Below are positions 35,326-45,077 of a stretch of 64,000 nucleotides of DNA, piece by piece. Made by a program: the position numbers and the translations under genes. The stretch comes from Leptolyngbya boryana PCC 6306 (GTDB taxonomy: Bacteria > Cyanobacteriota > Cyanobacteriia > Leptolyngbyales > Leptolyngbyaceae), in contig NZ_KB731324.1 in assembly GCF_000353285.1 (NCBI RefSeq), positions 1,568,577 through 1,632,576 on the forward strand, in the 5' to 3' direction. Numbering within the stretch: position 1 is the stretch's first letter; every line of letters starts with the position of its first letter. The notes beneath the pieces were generated by a model that saw only the letters and a program-made list of their open reading frames with translations, had not been told where the DNA came from and did no database searches.

Positions 35326-36222
35326 TTACACGTTCAACACTTTCTTCGCAATTTCCAAATAATATTGTCGATCGGCAAACCCATTCAATCCACCATTGAT
35401 CGTCCGAGTCACAGTCTCCACATCATCGCGATCGGCAAACTTGTTGATTTCATGTTTCGACCAAAACCAGCCTGCACTCAAACAAGCTAAATCATGCTCA
35501 GCTAAGCGAGTCGGAGTCTCAATCAAATTCACACCTAGCGCTAACCCGCACGCTTCATAATTGGCACGACCCGTAATCTGAATCAGCCCTCTTCCTTTGA
35601 ACCGACGACCATCTCCAGGATGAACATTCCCCAAATCTTCGCGACCTTCTAGATAATCACCGAGATCGATCTCTTCCAAGTAATTGAACGAACCCGATTC
35701 ATGAATCAACTGCGCGAGAAAATGTGCCTGCCGCATGGGAGTCGAAATCTCATACTCCGCCATCGTCAGCAGTAAATGAGGAAAGAGCGAAGTCAGTTGA
35801 TGAGTATCCGCATACGGTGCAATCTTTAATAAATGATTGAGCGTAATCGCAGGCAGCGGCGTTTCAGGAAAAATCTCAGCATAAGGATTCTGAGTCGTGC
35901 GCGCAGGCAGATTGAGAATCGATCGCAAAGCTGCATCCACCATTTGATCTTGCGGTTGAAACTCTGCACCCTTGATATTCACAATCAACTGTCTTAAGCG
36001 GTTCACTGTCTTCACCCGTGCCCCACTGACCGATTCATTCGGAAAACTACCTTGATAAGGCGCACGATCGCTTGGACGTGCCGGAAGGTTACTCAACTGG
36101 CGTAGCAGCGTATCCACATGAGCATCGATCGGCTGTAAATCTTGGCTCGTCATGCTAAATAAGACTTGCTGCAAGCGATCAGCAGCTTGTTTTCTCCAAA
36201 TGATCAGTTGAGGTGATGACAT
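35326..36222 (-). CDS. Glycoside hydrolase family 19 (chitinase/lysozyme-like)
   Basis: Start taken at ATG 36222 ('MSSPQLIIWRKQAADRLQQ'), eight codons inside a longer open frame. 298 residues. Residues 1-115 contain two related segments ending 'NLPARPSD' and 'NLPARTTQ', probably a small repeated binding domain. The rest is GH19: 'QAHFLAQLIHESGSFNYLEE' with the catalytic Glu, 'YLEGREDLGN', 'GRRFKGRGLIQITGRANY' and 'RTINGGLNG'. No signal peptide. Such enzymes cut chitin or peptidoglycan glycan and are often prophage lysins, but no other phage gene is near. The paired 'NLPAR' repeats point to an internal duplication. Confidence 0.87.
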   Translation of the reverse strand: MSSPQLIIWRKQAADRLQQVLFSMTSQDLQPIDAHVDTLLRQLSNLPARPSDRAPYQGSFPNESVSGARVKTVNRLRQLIVNIKGAEFQPQDQMVDAALRSILNLPARTTQNPYAEIFPETPLPAITLNHLLKIAPYADTHQLTSLFPHLLLTMAEYEISTPMRQAHFLAQLIHESGSFNYLEEIDLGDYLEGREDLGNVHPGDGRRFKGRGLIQITGRANYEACGLALGVNLIETPTRLAEHDLACLSAGWFWSKHEINKFADRDDVETVTRTINGGLNGFADRQYYLEIAKKVLNV

Positions 36223-36496
36223 GCTTAAAGTCCCTGAGAAAATCAATGGTTAAGTTTCAACAAGTTCTAATAATCTTGCTGAAACTATTTGGTTTACTCA
36301 GATTGGACAAAGATTAGATTTGAAAAGTCGGTAATTTCGGGCAACTCCCCTACCTCTCTCAATACATCTCCGTAATTTCAGGGATAGAGGTTTCTCTCTG
36401 TTCAATTCCAAAAATCCTCACCTTTAGGATGATCTATGGATTGTAAGAAACTGTTTACATAAGTTAAATTGATTTTCATAAATGGGTAGCTGCACG

Positions 36497-36685
36497 ATGG
36501 AAGCGAAACGATCAAAATTAATTGAATTTCTCAAAACTGAACTGGCTCTGCCCAATTCAGCGATCGATTTGGCGGTACGTCATAGCCAAATCGACACCGA
36601 ACCCTTGCCGATGATTCTCTGGCAATATGGCTTAGTCACCTTAAACCAGTTAGATCAGATTTTTGATTGGCTAGAAAAGGCTTAA
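36497..36685 (+). CDS. DUF2949 family small protein
   Basis: 62 residues from ATG 36497 ('MEAKRSKLIEFLKTELALP'); an upstream in-frame ATG at 36482 is possible. The pattern 'L..FL..EL.L...AI.LA.R' followed by 'LPMILWQYGLVTLNQLDQIFDWLE' is the compact helical DUF2949 family, restricted to cyanobacteria as far as I know, with no known function. Overlaps convergent ftsE by 4 nt. Confidence 0.85.
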   Translation: MEAKRSKLIEFLKTELALPNSAIDLAVRHSQIDTEPLPMILWQYGLVTLNQLDQIFDWLEKA

Positions 36686-37422
36686 CGCTCTCGATATAAT
36701 CTGCCACCACGGATTTGCACGACTGGATGGTTTGCCATCCGAATCAGATTTTCATCGTGAGTCGTCACCAGCACAGTAATGCCAATCTGATTTAGCTTCT
36801 TCAAAATTTTAATCACCTGCCACGAATTATCCGGGTCAAGATTTCCAGTTGGCTCATCGGCTAAGAGAATCGGAGGTGTACCCACGATCGCACGGGCAAT
36901 GCTTACCCGTTGCTGCTCTCCACCGGACAGTTCTTCAGGAAAACAATCGGCTTTGTGAACGAGTCCCACCATCTTCAAAGCGGGCTGTAAACGGCGTTGA
37001 ATTTCACCTCGTGAATAGCCTTGCGCCCACAGCACGAACGAAATATTCTCTGCCACGGTTCGGCGCGGAATCAATTTGTAATCCTGAAACACAACGCCAA
37101 TGCGTCGCCGCAAGAACGCAAGTTTGTTGCCTTTTAAGCGGGCAGGATTCTCGCGATCGATTAAAACTTCCCCGTCTGAAGGACGCTCAGCCCCGTAGAG
37201 CAACTTAAGAAGCGTCGATTTCCCAGAGCCAGACGGTCCTGTAATAAATAAAAAATCACCTTTGTTGACAGACAAAGAGATTCCAGTCAGCGCTGGACTG
37301 CCATTCGCGTAAGTTTTACTCACTTGACGCAATTGAATCAGCGCTTCGGTCGATTGAGAAGCATCGATTTCACGGGTAGGGGATTGAGGCGAATTCAGGA
37401 CAGGAGCCATAGAATTTGGCAC
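36682..37422 (-). CDS. ftsE: Cell-division ATP-binding protein FtsE
   Basis: ABC ATPase that with FtsX couples septal ring constriction to peptidoglycan hydrolysis. 246 residues: about 25 extra N-terminal residues, Walker A '[11 protein letters not shown]', Q-loop '[10 protein letters not shown]' (the FtsE-type 'FQDYKL'), signature '[14 protein letters not shown]', Walker B '[12 protein letters not shown]', and H-loop 'VTTHD'. 'FQDYKL' and 'LYRER' end are typical of FtsE. ftsX is not adjacent in the window; cyanobacteria often separate the two. A generic lipoprotein-release ATPase is the alternative. Confidence 0.88.
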   Translation of the reverse strand: MPNSMAPVLNSPQSPTREIDASQSTEALIQLRQVSKTYANGSPALTGISLSVNKGDFLFITGPSGSGKSTLLKLLYGAERPSDGEVLIDRENPARLKGNKLAFLRRRIGVVFQDYKLIPRRTVAENISFVLWAQGYSRGEIQRRLQPALKMVGLVHKADCFPEELSGGEQQRVSIARAIVGTPPILLADEPTGNLDPDNSWQVIKILKKLNQIGITVLVTTHDENLIRMANHPVVQIRGGRLYRER

Positions 37423-37490
37423 GGGAAATCAACTCCATTCTTGTACACCTGAAGCCGATGTGATCCCTCCGTGAAATCTCGGGATCGCCC

Positions 37491-37520
37491 AAAAAAAACG
37501 CCGGGTTAGATCCCCGACGC
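37491..37520 (-). terminator. Rho-independent terminator of the MscS-like gene
   Basis: On the minus strand GCGTCGGG pairs with CCCGGCGT around GATCTAA, followed by an eight-T run (plus-strand AAAAAAAA at 37491-37498). It lies 27 nt past the stop at 37547. Confidence 0.85.
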
Positions 37521-37546
37521 AGTTCTATTTCGCTTTGGCTCAAGTT

Positions 37547-39196
37547 TTAATTTTTAAAGCTTCTCAGCCAATCCCGGAGTTGCTCGCTTGCAACATCCCG
37601 ACCGCCAAGCCCAAATGCGATCGCAATTGCAACCGCGATCGCGCCCAGCAGCAGTCCAAACGCCAAATTGACAATGTTCGATGCGATCCCCATTTGCTGA
37701 AGCGCCATCGCGGCAACTAAGCCAATAATCGCAATTCGAGCCGTTTGACCTAATAATTTAGCTTGCCGACTTCCCGAACTGGTAATCAAGCTATAAGCCA
37801 AATTCGCAAGGTATAGCCCTACAGCAAAGACTGCCAACCCTGCTAGAATCCGTCCGAAAATCACCAAAATTCCGGACAAGATCGCGGTCAATGCTGGAAT
37901 ATTCAGCACATCAACTGCGGCAACGGTCGCTAGCAGCATGATACCGACTAAGATCACTACCCCTGCAATCTCAGAGGGGCTACGCAACCCGGTTGGCTGA
38001 TCGGGCTGAAGCATGGTTTCGCCCGTTTGAAATTCGGTGTCAAAGCGATCAGGGGCAACGGTCGGAGTCGTTGGAGACGCTTGCAACCCAAGCCAGTAAA
38101 AGAGATTATCAAATCCAATACTGGCGAGAATGCCTGAAGCCAAATCGCTGATGAATTTACCCACCACATAAGCTACTGCCAAAATTGCCGCCGCTGTAAA
38201 GACTAATGGCAACGCATTCAATACTTGATTCAGCATTGCAGTTGCAGGTGCCGAAATTGCCGGAATACTCAGGGCATCTAAGGCTGCGGTGATCGTGGGA
38301 ATCAAGATCAGAACATACACGATCGTTCCGAGCAACCAGGACAAAGATTGCCCGCCTCGCGCTCGGTTGAGTCCCATTCTTGCGCCAATTTGATCCGTTC
38401 CGGTTGCTGCCAGTAAGTTCGTGACAATGCCGCGAACAGTTCGCGCCAAGAACCAGCCAACGACCCCAATGACAGCCGCCTTAATAATGTTGGGAAGCGC
38501 GCCTAAGATGTCATTCAACAAGTTTTGGACGGGCTGAAGCGGGCCTTGAAGATTCAAAACACCCAAAATCAGCGGTAAGAAAAATAGGAAAACAAACCAG
38601 TAAACTGCATTTCCTAAGGTATCGCTGAGCCGAAAAGGGCTAGCTTCTAAAGTGGAATCCTCTGGATCAGAGATTTTCTCATCTAGCCCAAATGATTCTG
38701 AGGTACGCACCACGATCGTTTTTGCCAAAGTTGCCACCACCCAGGCGACACCTGCTAAAAGTGCAGCCGCACCTAACTGAGGCAGAAACGCAAAAATCTG
38801 ATTGAGGAAATTGTTGAGTGGTTGTGAAACGGTATTCAGACCGAGCACATTTAATGCAGCCACCAATGCCAGGATCGTGATAATCCAAAACACGATCGAT
38901 GCAATGAGTTTTTCAACTTTAAAGTCGGCTCTAGTGCGACCGCCAGACATCCAATTTGCAAGCTGATCGTCTAGAGTCGTCCGTTTCAAGAGTCCACGAA
39001 CAATACTCGAAACAAAAGCGGCAATAATAATACCGAGCAGGAAGATGATTAATGCCCCGCCCCATTTCACGAGAATATCGCCAATATTGACCCCAAAGAC
39101 TACTAAATATGGAGCCTCTCCAGGCGGAGGAAGTTGAGCTAGGATTTGGTCGCCCATGAGTAGCTGCGCTCCCCCAAACTGATAAGTTTCATTCAT
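37547..39196 (-). CDS. Mechanosensitive-channel-related membrane protein with repeated TM-helix domains
   Basis: 549 residues, almost entirely hydrophobic helices with short polar turns. Several copies of the conserved TM helix (PF05552-type) are visible, each like 'VNWLNQIFAFLPQLGAAALLAGVAWVVATLAK': 'FLPQLGAAALLAGVAWV', 'ALPNIIKAAVIGVVGWFLA', 'ALPLVFTAAAILAVAYVVGKF' and 'ILVIFGRILAGLAVFAVGLYLA'. These domains occur beside or in place of MscS channels. It lacks a clear MscS beta domain, so channel activity is unproven. Single gene with a good terminator. Possible role in osmotic stress response. Confidence 0.82.
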   Translation of the reverse strand: MNETYQFGGAQLLMGDQILAQLPPPGEAPYLVVFGVNIGDILVKWGGALIIFLLGIIIAAFVSSIVRGLLKRTTLDDQLANWMSGGRTRADFKVEKLIASIVFWIITILALVAALNVLGLNTVSQPLNNFLNQIFAFLPQLGAAALLAGVAWVVATLAKTIVVRTSESFGLDEKISDPEDSTLEASPFRLSDTLGNAVYWFVFLFFLPLILGVLNLQGPLQPVQNLLNDILGALPNIIKAAVIGVVGWFLARTVRGIVTNLLAATGTDQIGARMGLNRARGGQSLSWLLGTIVYVLILIPTITAALDALSIPAISAPATAMLNQVLNALPLVFTAAAILAVAYVVGKFISDLASGILASIGFDNLFYWLGLQASPTTPTVAPDRFDTEFQTGETMLQPDQPTGLRSPSEIAGVVILVGIMLLATVAAVDVLNIPALTAILSGILVIFGRILAGLAVFAVGLYLANLAYSLITSSGSRQAKLLGQTARIAIIGLVAAMALQQMGIASNIVNLAFGLLLGAIAVAIAIAFGLGGRDVASEQLRDWLRSFKN

Positions 39197-39684
39197 GGTC
39201 TTTTGATAAACCCCTTTCGCTTACAAAAAAGCGTTGTTTGAGCGCTTTTGTATGATGCTTACAACTGTGCAATCTAGATAAGAGTAAGTGGCTTGACCGT
39301 TCAAAATAACCTTGCGAAGTCAATCGTAAAATTACTGAAATATCTCGCACAACTTATCATTTCATCCAAAAATTTACAGTTGCACTCCTAAGATTACTCG
39401 TATCTCTCACTGGAGAAAAGCTCTCAGAAACACTTTTTTGAATTTTCCATAAAGTCTTCAAGCCTTGTATGAACAAATAAGCTTGAATTGATAAGTCCGT
39501 ATGTATCCTACGAATGCTGACTCGCATCCTCACGGCAGAGTATCCCATTCTAGAAATCGGGGGATCTTCCCTCTCTGGAAAGAGATAATGCAGGTCAGCA
39601 TTTTTTTAGGTTTAGTTAAGAATTAATCTCAAGGCACAATTCGTTTGCCATGATCAATTTCATGGACTGTTGGGGGAGCGAAAA
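39197..39684. other. Intergenic region, about 490 bases
   Basis: Between divergent genes. AT-rich in its middle; a 63-codon minus-strand frame (39357-39548) has no recognisable motif and I treat it as chance. A pyrimidine/purine stretch 'CTTCCCTCTCTGGAAAG' near 39567 forms a weak hairpin. No RNA gene or insertion sequence was recognised. Confidence 0.5.
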
Positions 39685-40131
39685 ATGGGAGTGCCGCAGG
39701 TTTTTGAGCAGTCGATTTTGATTCAGGCGAGCGCAACGGATGTGGAGCGTTGTTTTACGGATTTGAATCTGATGCATCGCTGGTTAAATCCGGCTCTGCG
39801 CTGTGAACCGATCGAAGCTTGGTCTACGGACTTGGGCAGTCAGAGCCGTTTTGTTGTGCAGATACCGCTGTTGCGCCCGACGCTGAAGAATGTGGTAGTT
39901 GAGCGGCAGCCGGGACTGGTTGTATGGCAGTTTGAGGGATTTTTTAAGGGTCGCGATCGCTGGGAGTGTCAGCCGGAAGCGAAGGGAACAAGATTGTTGA
40001 ATCAGTTTGAGTTTGAGATTCCGAATCCGATCGTGCGCTTTGGGTTTAATCAGTTTGCAGCGAAGTGGACACAGGAGGATATGGAAGCTCAATTGAGGCG
40101 ATTGAAGCAGGTCGCAGAGTCATTGAATTAA
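39685..40131 (+). CDS. SRPBCC (START-fold) protein
   Basis: 148 residues from ATG 39685, supported by GGGGGAG at 39671-39677; an in-frame TTG at 39670 would lie upstream of the ribosome site. The pattern 'FEQSILIQASATDVERCFTDLNLMHRWLNPALRCEP', later 'GLVVWQFEGFFKGRDRWECQPEAKGTRLLNQFEFEIP' is the SRPBCC/polyketide-cyclase-like lipid-binding fold. Ligand unknown. Convergent with the SirB1 gene 48 nt away. Confidence 0.83.
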   Translation: MGVPQVFEQSILIQASATDVERCFTDLNLMHRWLNPALRCEPIEAWSTDLGSQSRFVVQIPLLRPTLKNVVVERQPGLVVWQFEGFFKGRDRWECQPEAKGTRLLNQFEFEIPNPIVRFGFNQFAAKWTQEDMEAQLRRLKQVAESLN

Positions 40132-40179
40132 CTTGGGCGTTTGCAGTTCAGCCTGCTCCATCTGCCAGTTCGCTCGACT

Positions 40180-41004
40180 TCAATCGCTCTCAATTTGATC
40201 AAGCAATTGCTGAATCAAATCGCGATCGTTCGCCGCTGGCACTTGATCGAGATAACCCTCTAAATCCTGCCGCGCCTCAATCCAGCGATGCGTTTGAAAA
40301 TAAATGATGCCGCGATCGCGCAATTCATACGCCGCATCTGGAAACAGAATTAGAATCCGCTCAATCATCGCCAGACATTTCTCAATCTTGCCCTGATTGA
40401 GATAAATGCCTTTCAAATTCGTCAACATTCGCGCGAGAAATTGCCTAGGGGAGACTGCTTCTAGAAATTGAGGACGCATTTCAACCGGCTGTCCTGCCAA
40501 TTGATTTAATCGTTCCTGGCAATCTTGAGGGAATAGAATTTCTCCGTTGTGGAACGCATCGACAAAGATCTCCATCTCCTCATTCACAGCCGGACGAATC
40601 AGAAAATGCCCTGGCATCCCGATCCCGACCATCGGAAATTCGATCCGCTCCGCGATCGCTAAATACAACAATGCCAGCGAAATCGGGATTCCGGTTCGAC
40701 GATCAATGACATCGTTTAAGAAGCTATTACAGGGATCGTAGTAGTCTTCAGAATTACCTGAAAATCCTAAATCCTCATATAAATATCGATTAATCGTCTG
40801 AATGATTTTGAGCGGATAGGGTTCTTCTGGCAGGCGGGCATGAACTTCCGCAGCCATGCGATCGATCTCAGTTAAATACTTCTCAATTTCTAAATTTGGA
40901 TATTCCTCTTGAGCGATGTATAAAGCTGCTTTCTCAAGGTTAATTTTCTCGTCATCTTGACGTACCTCTTGATAAAACCGCTGCCGAGCTAACGAGAATT
41001 CCAT
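40180..41004 (-). CDS. SirB1 family protein (transglutaminase-like plus TPR)
   Basis: 274 residues (second ATG, 41004; a tandem ATG lies at 41007). N-terminal domain is the SirB1/transglutaminase-like fold: 'LNDVIDRRTGIPISLALLYLAIAERI', 'GIGMPGHFLIRP' and 'FVDAFHNGEILF', where RTGIPISL and the H...D positions mark the degraded protease core. The C-terminal part has TPR-like helices ('LTNLKGIYLNQGKIEKCLAMIERILILFPDAAYELRDRGIIYFQ'). Function unknown; homologues accompany release-factor methylase genes. It follows cruP by 11 nt on the same strand. Confidence 0.88.
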   Translation of the reverse strand: MEFSLARQRFYQEVRQDDEKINLEKAALYIAQEEYPNLEIEKYLTEIDRMAAEVHARLPEEPYPLKIIQTINRYLYEDLGFSGNSEDYYDPCNSFLNDVIDRRTGIPISLALLYLAIAERIEFPMVGIGMPGHFLIRPAVNEEMEIFVDAFHNGEILFPQDCQERLNQLAGQPVEMRPQFLEAVSPRQFLARMLTNLKGIYLNQGKIEKCLAMIERILILFPDAAYELRDRGIIYFQTHRWIEARQDLEGYLDQVPAANDRDLIQQLLDQIESD

Positions 41005-41015
41005 CACTAAGATCC

Positions 41016-42578
41016 TTAATCAGTTACGTAATCTTTTCCTGAGCCAAATTGCCACGCTTCAACTCGTCGATGCCAGGTATAGTGCTGCGCTGGCGGGAGT
41101 TTGGCAATCCAGGGGTGAAAAGATTGGGAAATCGAATAGAGAACGGTATAAGTTGCCAAATTGAAATAGTGCAACATCCAATCTAGCAAAGCGAAAATTC
41201 CAACATGGGGAATGATTTTTAACACTAAGCCAGGATGGAGAATTCCGGTCTTCAGTAAGGTTTGAGAAAGTGGGACAAACTGAACCACATCTTGTAAAAA
41301 GGGCTTCAAAACTGGCTCTCCCGATCGCTGCATTTCTCCAAAGACAGTGTTCAACAATTGATTGATCTGATCTGGATCAATGTTCTGATTCACTCCGACA
41401 CTCATCGATCGTTGAAATAACCAAGTGACCGACAAATTAGGCTGATACGGTTGCAGCAAAGACAGAGCCGAATGATTTAGCATTTCATATCGTAGCGCTT
41501 CATCGATACCATTGGTTAAGCGCACTAGATGCCGCACCATTGCCCCAAATCCGCCAAAACTCAGAGGAGACTGACTTCCACTACTATCTCCAACAGGCAA
41601 AATTCGATCCCATTTCAAGTGCAAGGGACTGTTCTGATAGCAAGGAAAAAATCCAAATGGCGCGCGCACAAATTCTAATTGTTCAAGCTGAATGTTTTGA
41701 TAGTCAGGCAGCAGATTCAGATAGTCCTCGAATAAATCTTCTAAAGAAAAGCGATCGCGATTTGCATCTAGATAAGTGAATAGATACGTTGTTCTGCCAT
41801 CTCGTGCGGGAAAAGCTTCCCAAAAGTACTGACATTGCTTCTGAATCGGCGTAAAAGACGCAATCAGATCGCCTGATTCATTCTGCTCAAATCCTTTTGC
41901 ACAAGTCCCAACAACTAAGCAAACTCCATCTGGTTTTTGTCCCTGTCTCGCTTGCTGAACGATCGGGGAAAAATGCCCCATTGCATCTAGCATCAGTCGG
42001 GCATTGAGCGATCGATTAACACAAACCCCATTCGCACAAATTTCTACGCTCTCAAAAGGCGTGTTCTCCAACAAAGTTCCGCCATGCCGCAGAAAAACTT
42101 GCTTCAACGTTTCTAGCAAGTAGACCGGATCAACGCCGATATTCAGCACATCCTGCACAAAGATATTCGAGCCTTCTGCAAAGCTGACTCGAACCGGATT
42201 AAATTGAGTTGCGATCGCGGTTTCTAGCTCGGTCTCGCTTAACAATCCTAATTCCAGAAATGCTGCTAATTCTTTGCGCGAAATATTCCATTCTTGCTCG
42301 CGTCCTTTCAAAGTTCCGCGTTCGATCAGGGCAACTCGCCAGCCTTTCAAAACGAGCGCTGCACCTAATAAAATTCCAAGCGTTCCGCCCGCGATGAGCA
42401 CATCGTATTCAATTTCTAAAGTGCGCTCAGTCGGGCTATACCCGTCGGCACTCGTCTGTACCACGTTCGGAACTGCGATCGCATCTTCACGCAAAGCCTT
42501 CCATAGTGCATCGACCCGACGTAATCCTTCTAATGGATTGCCTGGAGTTTTCGCAAGAATTTGTTCAGTAAGCGACAT
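41016..42578 (-). CDS. cruP: CruP-type lycopene cyclase paralogue (FAD oxidoreductase)
   Basis: Flavoprotein related to the CruA lycopene cyclase; CruP has been tied to carotenoid metabolism and protection from oxidative damage. ATG 42578 gives 'MSLTEQILAKTPGNPLEGL', the usual N-terminus, and 520 residues; a longer frame upstream has no basis. Rossmann motif 'DVLIAGGTLGILLGAALVL', then 'GVDPVYLLETLKQVFLRHGG', 'LVVGTCAKGFE' and 'RILPVGDSSGSQSPLSFGGFGAMVRHL', the FAD-contact region shared with CruA/CruP. Other FAD reductases are less likely. Operon with the SirB1 gene. Confidence 0.85.
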   Translation of the reverse strand: MSLTEQILAKTPGNPLEGLRRVDALWKALREDAIAVPNVVQTSADGYSPTERTLEIEYDVLIAGGTLGILLGAALVLKGWRVALIERGTLKGREQEWNISRKELAAFLELGLLSETELETAIATQFNPVRVSFAEGSNIFVQDVLNIGVDPVYLLETLKQVFLRHGGTLLENTPFESVEICANGVCVNRSLNARLMLDAMGHFSPIVQQARQGQKPDGVCLVVGTCAKGFEQNESGDLIASFTPIQKQCQYFWEAFPARDGRTTYLFTYLDANRDRFSLEDLFEDYLNLLPDYQNIQLEQLEFVRAPFGFFPCYQNSPLHLKWDRILPVGDSSGSQSPLSFGGFGAMVRHLVRLTNGIDEALRYEMLNHSALSLLQPYQPNLSVTWLFQRSMSVGVNQNIDPDQINQLLNTVFGEMQRSGEPVLKPFLQDVVQFVPLSQTLLKTGILHPGLVLKIIPHVGIFALLDWMLHYFNLATYTVLYSISQSFHPWIAKLPPAQHYTWHRRVEAWQFGSGKDYVTD

Positions 42579-42659
42579 GAATGAGCAACAAATTGAGTTT
42601 TCCGGATTGGCTTTGTTCGCTGGAGGAAACAGCAATGGTAGATGCACCCTGACTTAATT

Positions 42660-42688
42660 CCCTAGAGGCAAGCCCTCTAGGGTTTTTT
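42660..42688 (+). terminator. Orphan plus-strand terminator between lgt and cruP
   Basis: CCCTAGAGG (42660-42668) and CCTCTAGGG (42674-42682) pair around CAAGC and are followed by six T on the plus strand. Neighbouring genes are all on the minus strand, where no U run follows the stem. It could terminate an unseen plus-strand transcript antisense to the cruP leader, or simply be a bidirectional barrier. Confidence 0.6.
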
Positions 42689-42695
42689 ATGAGCA

Positions 42696-43538
42696 TTATC
42701 GAGTCGGTTGCGAATCCGGATTTGGATCATCCACCACATCGGGGAGCGATCGCTTCATCCCATACAGCCAGAACAATCCAATCGCCCCGATCGCAATTCC
42801 TGTCAAACTGACCACTTGAGCCATTCTCAAAAAGCCCAACATCAAGCTATCAGTTCGCAGTCCCTCAATCCAAAACCGCCCCGAACTATACGCAACCATA
42901 TACGTTAAAAAAAGCGTTCCAACCTTTAACCGAGACCCTTTGAAAAACAGGAACATCAGCAACGCAAAAACGCCTAAATTCCAAAGGGACTCATACAAAA
43001 AGGTCGGATGATAGTACGCAACATTCTCTAATCCCGGCGGACGGCGATCGAGCGGGATGAATAGCTTCCAAGGTAAATCCGTCGGACTACCAAAGGCTTC
43101 CGAATTAAAGAAATTTCCCCAACGCCCGATCGCTTGTCCCAAAATCAGTGACGGTGCAACCAAATCTGCCAATTGCCAAAACGAAATCTTTTTCACGCGC
43201 GCGAAAATCAAAGCCGCGATTGCGCCACCCAAGATCGCGCCATGAATCGCAATCCCGCCTTGCCAAATCGCAATCATCGAAGCCGGATTCCCGACATAAT
43301 CGCGCCACTGAAAAATCACGTAATACAAGCGAGCACTCGGAATCGCAGCAAGCACTAGCCAAATCGCTAAATCACTCAGTAATTCTGGATTCACCTGCCG
43401 TCGCGATGCCAAGTATTGAGACAAATTCACCCCAATCAGCACTGCCGATGCGATGAGCACTCCGTACCAGCGAATCGAAAGCGGCCCAATTTGAAATCCA
43501 ATTCCTGGCGAAGTAAATTCAGCGAGTAAAGGCAACAT
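42696..43538 (-). CDS. lgt: Prolipoprotein diacylglyceryl transferase
   Basis: Integral membrane enzyme that attaches diacylglycerol to the lipobox cysteine, the first step of lipoprotein maturation. 280 residues, seven membrane segments. Family signatures: '[11 protein letters not shown]', '[14 protein letters not shown]' (catalytic His region), '[17 protein letters not shown]' (the Lgt signature), and '[12 protein letters not shown]'. Complete. It lies 34 nt downstream of thiS, so it may be transcribed with the thiamine genes. Confidence 0.96.
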   Translation of the reverse strand: MLPLLAEFTSPGIGFQIGPLSIRWYGVLIASAVLIGVNLSQYLASRRQVNPELLSDLAIWLVLAAIPSARLYYVIFQWRDYVGNPASMIAIWQGGIAIHGAILGGAIAALIFARVKKISFWQLADLVAPSLILGQAIGRWGNFFNSEAFGSPTDLPWKLFIPLDRRPPGLENVAYYHPTFLYESLWNLGVFALLMFLFFKGSRLKVGTLFLTYMVAYSSGRFWIEGLRTDSLMLGFLRMAQVVSLTGIAIGAIGLFWLYGMKRSLPDVVDDPNPDSQPTR

Positions 43539-43572
43539 AAACGCAATTCATCCGAAGTGGCACTAATCAACA

Positions 43573-43776
43573 TTAGCCGCCTCCGACGATCGTGACAATC
43601 TCTAAGCGATCGCCATCCTTCACCTCAGTCGTTTCCCAAAGCTGCCGATGCAAAATCTCGCCGTTGTACTCGACTGCAACTAAGCGCGGATTCATACCTA
43701 AAGACTCCAAAAATTCCGGCATGTTCAATGCGGCTGCACAAGTTTTTGTCTCGCCATTCACTTGCAATGTAATCAT
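43573..43776 (-). CDS. thiS: Thiamine sulfur-carrier protein
   Basis: 67-residue ubiquitin-like sulfur carrier for thiazole formation. 'MITLQVNGETKTC' opens the fold and the C-terminal 'EIVTIVGGG' ends in the Gly-Gly required for thiocarboxylation (here with an extra Gly). Its ATG starts directly after the thiE stop (no gap), showing translational coupling. No TPP riboswitch is visible upstream of the pair. Confidence 0.94.
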   Translation of the reverse strand: MITLQVNGETKTCAAALNMPEFLESLGMNPRLVAVEYNGEILHRQLWETTEVKDGDRLEIVTIVGGG

Positions 43777-44832
43777 TCACGCTTCCCAAGGATCAGGAGT
43801 AGATTGAGGTTGAAATCGCCGCTTTTGTTCTAATTGCGCGATAAAAAATTGCGTTACAAAGGTCGGCTGTTCAGCTTGCATAATTGCTCTCACAACCGAG
43901 ACTCGCTGCGCTCCTGCGCCGAGCACCTCATGAATATTTTGCGTGTCAATTCCCCCGATCGCATACCAAGGAATCGAACAATGTTCCGCCGCATATTTCA
44001 CATACTCGAGTCCAGCGGCAGGTCTGCCTGCTTTGGTTGGCGTTTCATACACTGGCCCGACTCCAACATAATCGGCTCCTTCTGCGATCGCGGCTTTCAG
44101 TTGTTCCGGGCTATGCGTCGATCGCCCAATCAGCTTATGCTGACCCAACATTTGTCGCGCCCAGGCAAACGGCATATCGTCTTGACCTAGATGCACGCCA
44201 TCGGCATCGACAGCTAGAGCCAAATCTACACGATCGTTGACAATAAACAATGCTCCATAGTCTCGGCAAAGCTCACGCAGCTTCTGAGCATTCTGAAACC
44301 GAGTCGCATCATCTGCCTCTTTGTCTCGATACTGCACCAGTCCCAATCCGCCCTTCAATGCAGCTTCAACCGTTGAGAACAAATTTTCAGAGGGAGAGGT
44401 GACGAGATAAAGCGCAGCAGAATCCAGCACTTGACGACGATGAACCGTCATTAAATGACTTTCTAAGGTGTAAACCTGATAGCGCATTTGCTTCACTGCG
44501 CTTGCCATATCAGCACGATAAACTTTGCCGTATTCTTCTAAGACTCTCAGCGCTTCTTCTACGCGGCAAAAATTCACCTGCAACACTTGTTCAATGCTGC
44601 CTCGGGTTGCCTCGTTCGGATGAGTCAGATCCGTACCCGGATCATCCGGGGTATTGCGGGCAGCCCGTAATTCTGCTTGATGCCAATGCGCGAGTTCTTG
44701 TCGCCAGTATTTGCACCGTTCTGTCAATGCAACATCGTTTAAGCCAAAGCGACACCATTCTTCGATCACCCGGAGACCTTCACGGGCGCGATCGAGGTTC
44801 GCATCTAAAATTCGATAGAGGGCTGACTGCAT
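43777..44832 (-). CDS. thiE: Thiamine-phosphate synthase with cyanobacterial N-terminal extension
   Basis: Joins the pyrimidine and thiazole parts to give thiamine monophosphate. ATG 44832 ('[26 protein letters not shown]') is preferred to one at 44844. Residues 1-135 are the helical extension found in cyanobacterial ThiE; 140-345 are the TIM barrel with '[14 protein letters not shown]', '[13 protein letters not shown]' (Q-x-R-x-K), '[27 protein letters not shown]' (Mg and phosphate sites), 'GRSTHSPEQ', '[13 protein letters not shown]' and 'YAIGGID'. 351 residues. Followed with no gap by thiS. Confidence 0.95.
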   Translation of the reverse strand: MQSALYRILDANLDRAREGLRVIEEWCRFGLNDVALTERCKYWRQELAHWHQAELRAARNTPDDPGTDLTHPNEATRGSIEQVLQVNFCRVEEALRVLEEYGKVYRADMASAVKQMRYQVYTLESHLMTVHRRQVLDSAALYLVTSPSENLFSTVEAALKGGLGLVQYRDKEADDATRFQNAQKLRELCRDYGALFIVNDRVDLALAVDADGVHLGQDDMPFAWARQMLGQHKLIGRSTHSPEQLKAAIAEGADYVGVGPVYETPTKAGRPAAGLEYVKYAAEHCSIPWYAIGGIDTQNIHEVLGAGAQRVSVVRAIMQAEQPTFVTQFFIAQLEQKRRFQPQSTPDPWEA

Positions 44833-45077
44833 AAAGAAGTGCAAGGGCGCAAATTTCCCAGATATTAATCTCTTATCGTATCAGGGGCAGAGGATGAGGC
44901 TACTTCATAAAGATTTTTTAATTTACTTGACCACCGTAGACTTACAGAGACAATAAGTTCAATCCGATCATTTCCGTGGAAACCCGCGCGTGATCAGCGT
45001 TCCAGTGATTTTACAGAGGTTTACTCAGATTCTCTGTGTAGACTGAACCTTCTGTAACCGATCCGAGAAAATCAGTC

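Noticed and set aside
39357-39548. Possible transposase remnant in the 39.2-39.7 kb spacer
   Set aside because: The 63-codon frame has no transposase motif and the flanks show no inverted ends or duplication.
43777-45077. TPP riboswitch for thiE-thiS
   Set aside because: The upstream spacer 44845-45077 lacks the conserved CTGAGA and ACCTGA boxes on the minus strand.
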